Origin: an uncultured Clostridia bacterium
GTDB lineage: Bacteria > Bacillota > Clostridia > Oscillospirales > Acutalibacteraceae
Direction of reading: 5' to 3'
Assembly: GCA_947627055.1 (NCBI GenBank)
Contig: CANQUS010000006.1
Span: forward strand, 1 to 64,000
DNA length: 64,000 nucleotides
Made by a program: the position numbers and the translations under genes. Positions 62,638 through 64,000 of this stretch are shown one piece after another. The first letter of the stretch is position 1; the number at the start of each line of letters is the position of its first letter. The notes under the pieces were generated by a model. It saw only the letters and a list, made by a program, of their open reading frames with translations. It had not been told where the DNA came from and did no database searches.

Positions 62638-62959
62638 AAATATCGCTCCCCGATAATTCATTATAACCGCTGTATGATGCCCTTACTTCTATGACGGCGA
62701 GAAACGTCTGTCATTTCTTTGCATGCAAAATTTTTCACAAAAATCATAAAAACTGCTTTGCTGTTCTGGCGGTCTGTAAAAGCTGTGCTTGAACACATTA
62801 TATCACGCACCCAAAATGAGGGCAAGTAATCTCTTTTATATACGGTAAAATACTTATTTTATATTCCATAAAAGCACAAAATATCACAGTAAATATGTTT
62901 ATAATATCATTATACATATTAAACCGATGATAGCATTAAAAACAGAGGAGAGATATATA
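62638..62959. other. Divergent spacer between methyltransferase and lipoprotein genes
   Basis: AT-rich gap of 322 bases with no gene. AT-rich -10-like boxes occur near 62850 and 62900, but no convincing -35/-10 pair was found. A ribosome binding site GAGGAGAG lies at the right end. Confidence 0.4.
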
Positions 62960-63622
62960 ATGAAAAGGATAATTATTGCAATCTTAGCGGCGGGTATGGC
63001 ATTAAGCATCGTTGCTTGCTCGAATGCCAACGATAATACATCAAGTAATAAATCTGAAACTTCGGTAAAAACATCATCTGCTACGGAAGTAAGCGGAAAT
63101 AATTCAAAAACAGCTGAAAAGCAAGAATCGTCAAGGGAAGAATCATCAACCACAGAAAGCGTTGATGATTCAAACAAAACTTCCTCAGAAAGTTCAAAAA
63201 GCAAACCTAAGAGCAAGGACGTTATTGTATACAATGATGTAGAAATATCAGTAGGAGCGGAAGTTTCCGGTCTTGTTAAAAAACTCGGCGATCCGGACTT
63301 CGAGGAAACTATTGATCCGGAGTTTGAAGGCGGGGAAAAATCATATTCTTATTCGTATGATAATATGACTATCTATGCTTATGAAAAAGACGGAAAACGT
63401 TATGTTTCCGATATTTATGTCAGCGGACCCGGTGAAGCAAAGGCAGGAAGCGGGATCATTGTGGGTTCATCAAGAAACGATGTTTCAAAGGCATATGGCG
63501 ATGCGGGAAAGGATGACACTGTTACCTACGAGATAGGCAGTAATATTATAACTTTTATGTTACAGGACGATAGCGTTACAGACATTTCTGTCGGCATGGG
63601 TCTTGATGATGAATCACTTTAA
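62960..63622 (+). CDS. Lipoprotein with Ser/Thr-rich linker, unknown function
   Basis: ATG 62960 follows GAGGAGAG; an upstream in-frame ATG at 62927 has no site. The 220-residue product has a lipoprotein signal peptide with lipobox VAC at about residue 20. A disordered Ser/Thr/Lys/Glu linker follows (about 22-88), then a beta-rich C-terminal domain with two related halves (VEISVGAEVSGLVKKLGDPDF; GIIVGSSRNDVSKAYGDAGK). The halves resemble the small BamE/SmpA-like or BLIP-like folds common in Gram-positive lipoproteins. It would be a substrate of the LspA encoded at 47077. Ligand unknown. Confidence 0.8.
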   Translation: MKRIIIAILAAGMALSIVACSNANDNTSSNKSETSVKTSSATEVSGNNSKTAEKQESSREESSTTESVDDSNKTSSESSKSKPKSKDVIVYNDVEISVGAEVSGLVKKLGDPDFEETIDPEFEGGEKSYSYSYDNMTIYAYEKDGKRYVSDIYVSGPGEAKAGSGIIVGSSRNDVSKAYGDAGKDDTVTYEIGSNIITFMLQDDSVTDISVGMGLDDESL

Positions 63623-63666
63623 TTTTCTTCCGTACAGCAAGGAATTGTTACAAAAGGTAATATTGC

Positions 63667-63911
63667 ATGAGATCATTTGAAATTGATGCAGAAAAACTTT
63701 ATTGGTTAAATAACGCTGATGATCCCGATGCTTTGTGCCTGCACGGTGATGTTATTGCCAAAATAGGCGATAAAGTCTTTGAACGCTCTGCGACAGTAAG
63801 CTCAACCGCATTGTATTTGTTGAAAACATTTTCACAGTTTCGACGGACGATTTAGACAGAAACGGTTATACAGCATTTTGGAACGAGTGTTACAGGCGCA
63901 GAATGACATAG
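63667..63911 (+). pseudogene. Broken gene: N-terminal fragment plus out-of-frame C-terminus
   Basis: ATG 63667 opens a frame reading MRSFEIDAEKLYWLNNADDP to about 63830, which then ends at TAG 63853. From 63840 a second frame reads STDDLDRNGYTAFWNE and stops at 63911. The two parts look like the head and tail of a protein of perhaps 150 residues with the middle deleted out of frame. I recall similar conserved hypothetical proteins in Ruminococcus, but that is from memory. It has no strong ribosome binding site except AAAGG 8 bases upstream. Confidence 0.55.
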
Positions 63912-64000
63912 ATCTATACTCTCCTTAAAAGCTTGACAAATCGTATATGTGTATCGTAACAAACATCACCAGCCCGCTTTACTAAAATGTATTGTTTAAA

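Overview
The window reads as a chromosomal segment of a low- to mid-GC Gram-positive anaerobe of the Clostridia, most likely family Oscillospiraceae (Ruminococcus-like). The reasons are the miaB-ylbF-mutS-mutL-miaA order, the adaptor-yggS-sepF-divIVA-ileS-lspA-rluD order, the tepA-uppP-ftsK order, frequent TTG/GTG starts behind strong GGAGG sites, sortase-anchored pili, a BspA-type LRR surface protein and clostridial CdaA/CdaR. The genus is an inference; no rRNA is present.

Layout. (1) 1-7.67 kb: a pilus island on +, with a partial tip/ancillary pilin (MPSAG anchor), a backbone pilin (LPGTG), two tandem class C sortases and a small CnaB pilin (PVLTG anchor), closed by a clear terminator. The 155-base gap before the first sortase has mutually exclusive hairpins that could hide or free its ribosome binding site. 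(2) 7.9-11.5 kb: a large LRR_5/Cys-repeat surface protein on -, divergent from a small XRE regulator preceded by a 15-bp inverted repeat. (3) 12.1-17.3 kb: prfB on - without a frameshift site, then a three-gene membrane/VWA/TelA cassette. (4) 17.8-26.4 kb: phosphofructokinase, a PH-domain protein, DUF3343 plus cysteine desulfurase, cdaA-cdaR (c-di-AMP), and an ABC-2 exporter. (5) 26.5-27.0 kb: five tRNAs (Gly, Arg, His, Gln, Lys). (6) 27.7-31.4 kb: polyphosphate operon (ppx/HD and ppk). (7) 31.6-40.3 kb: tRNA modification and mismatch repair. (8) 40.6-48.5 kb: cell division and envelope operon with ileS, lspA and rluD. (9) 48.6-64 kb: secreted GH24 hydrolase, ISL3 debris, acyl-CoA synthetase, YdcF-like protein, tepA-uppP-ftsK, a deleted IS3 element, a DUF3267 protein, an RlmD-like methyltransferase, a lipoprotein and a broken gene.

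Mobile and repeated DNA. The most striking unexplained structure is a 350-430 bp element with terminal inverted repeats and nested hairpins. It is present three times, always 15-19 bases after the stop codon of prfB, telA or cdaR and always in the same orientation relative to that gene. Two other repeat families were found: one copy pair at 19.4/33.5 kb, and an ISL3-linked pair at 27.0/51.3 kb. Two decayed insertion sequences (ISL3, IS3) are also present.

All assignments come from reading the sequence and from knowledge of protein families; no database or folding search was run.
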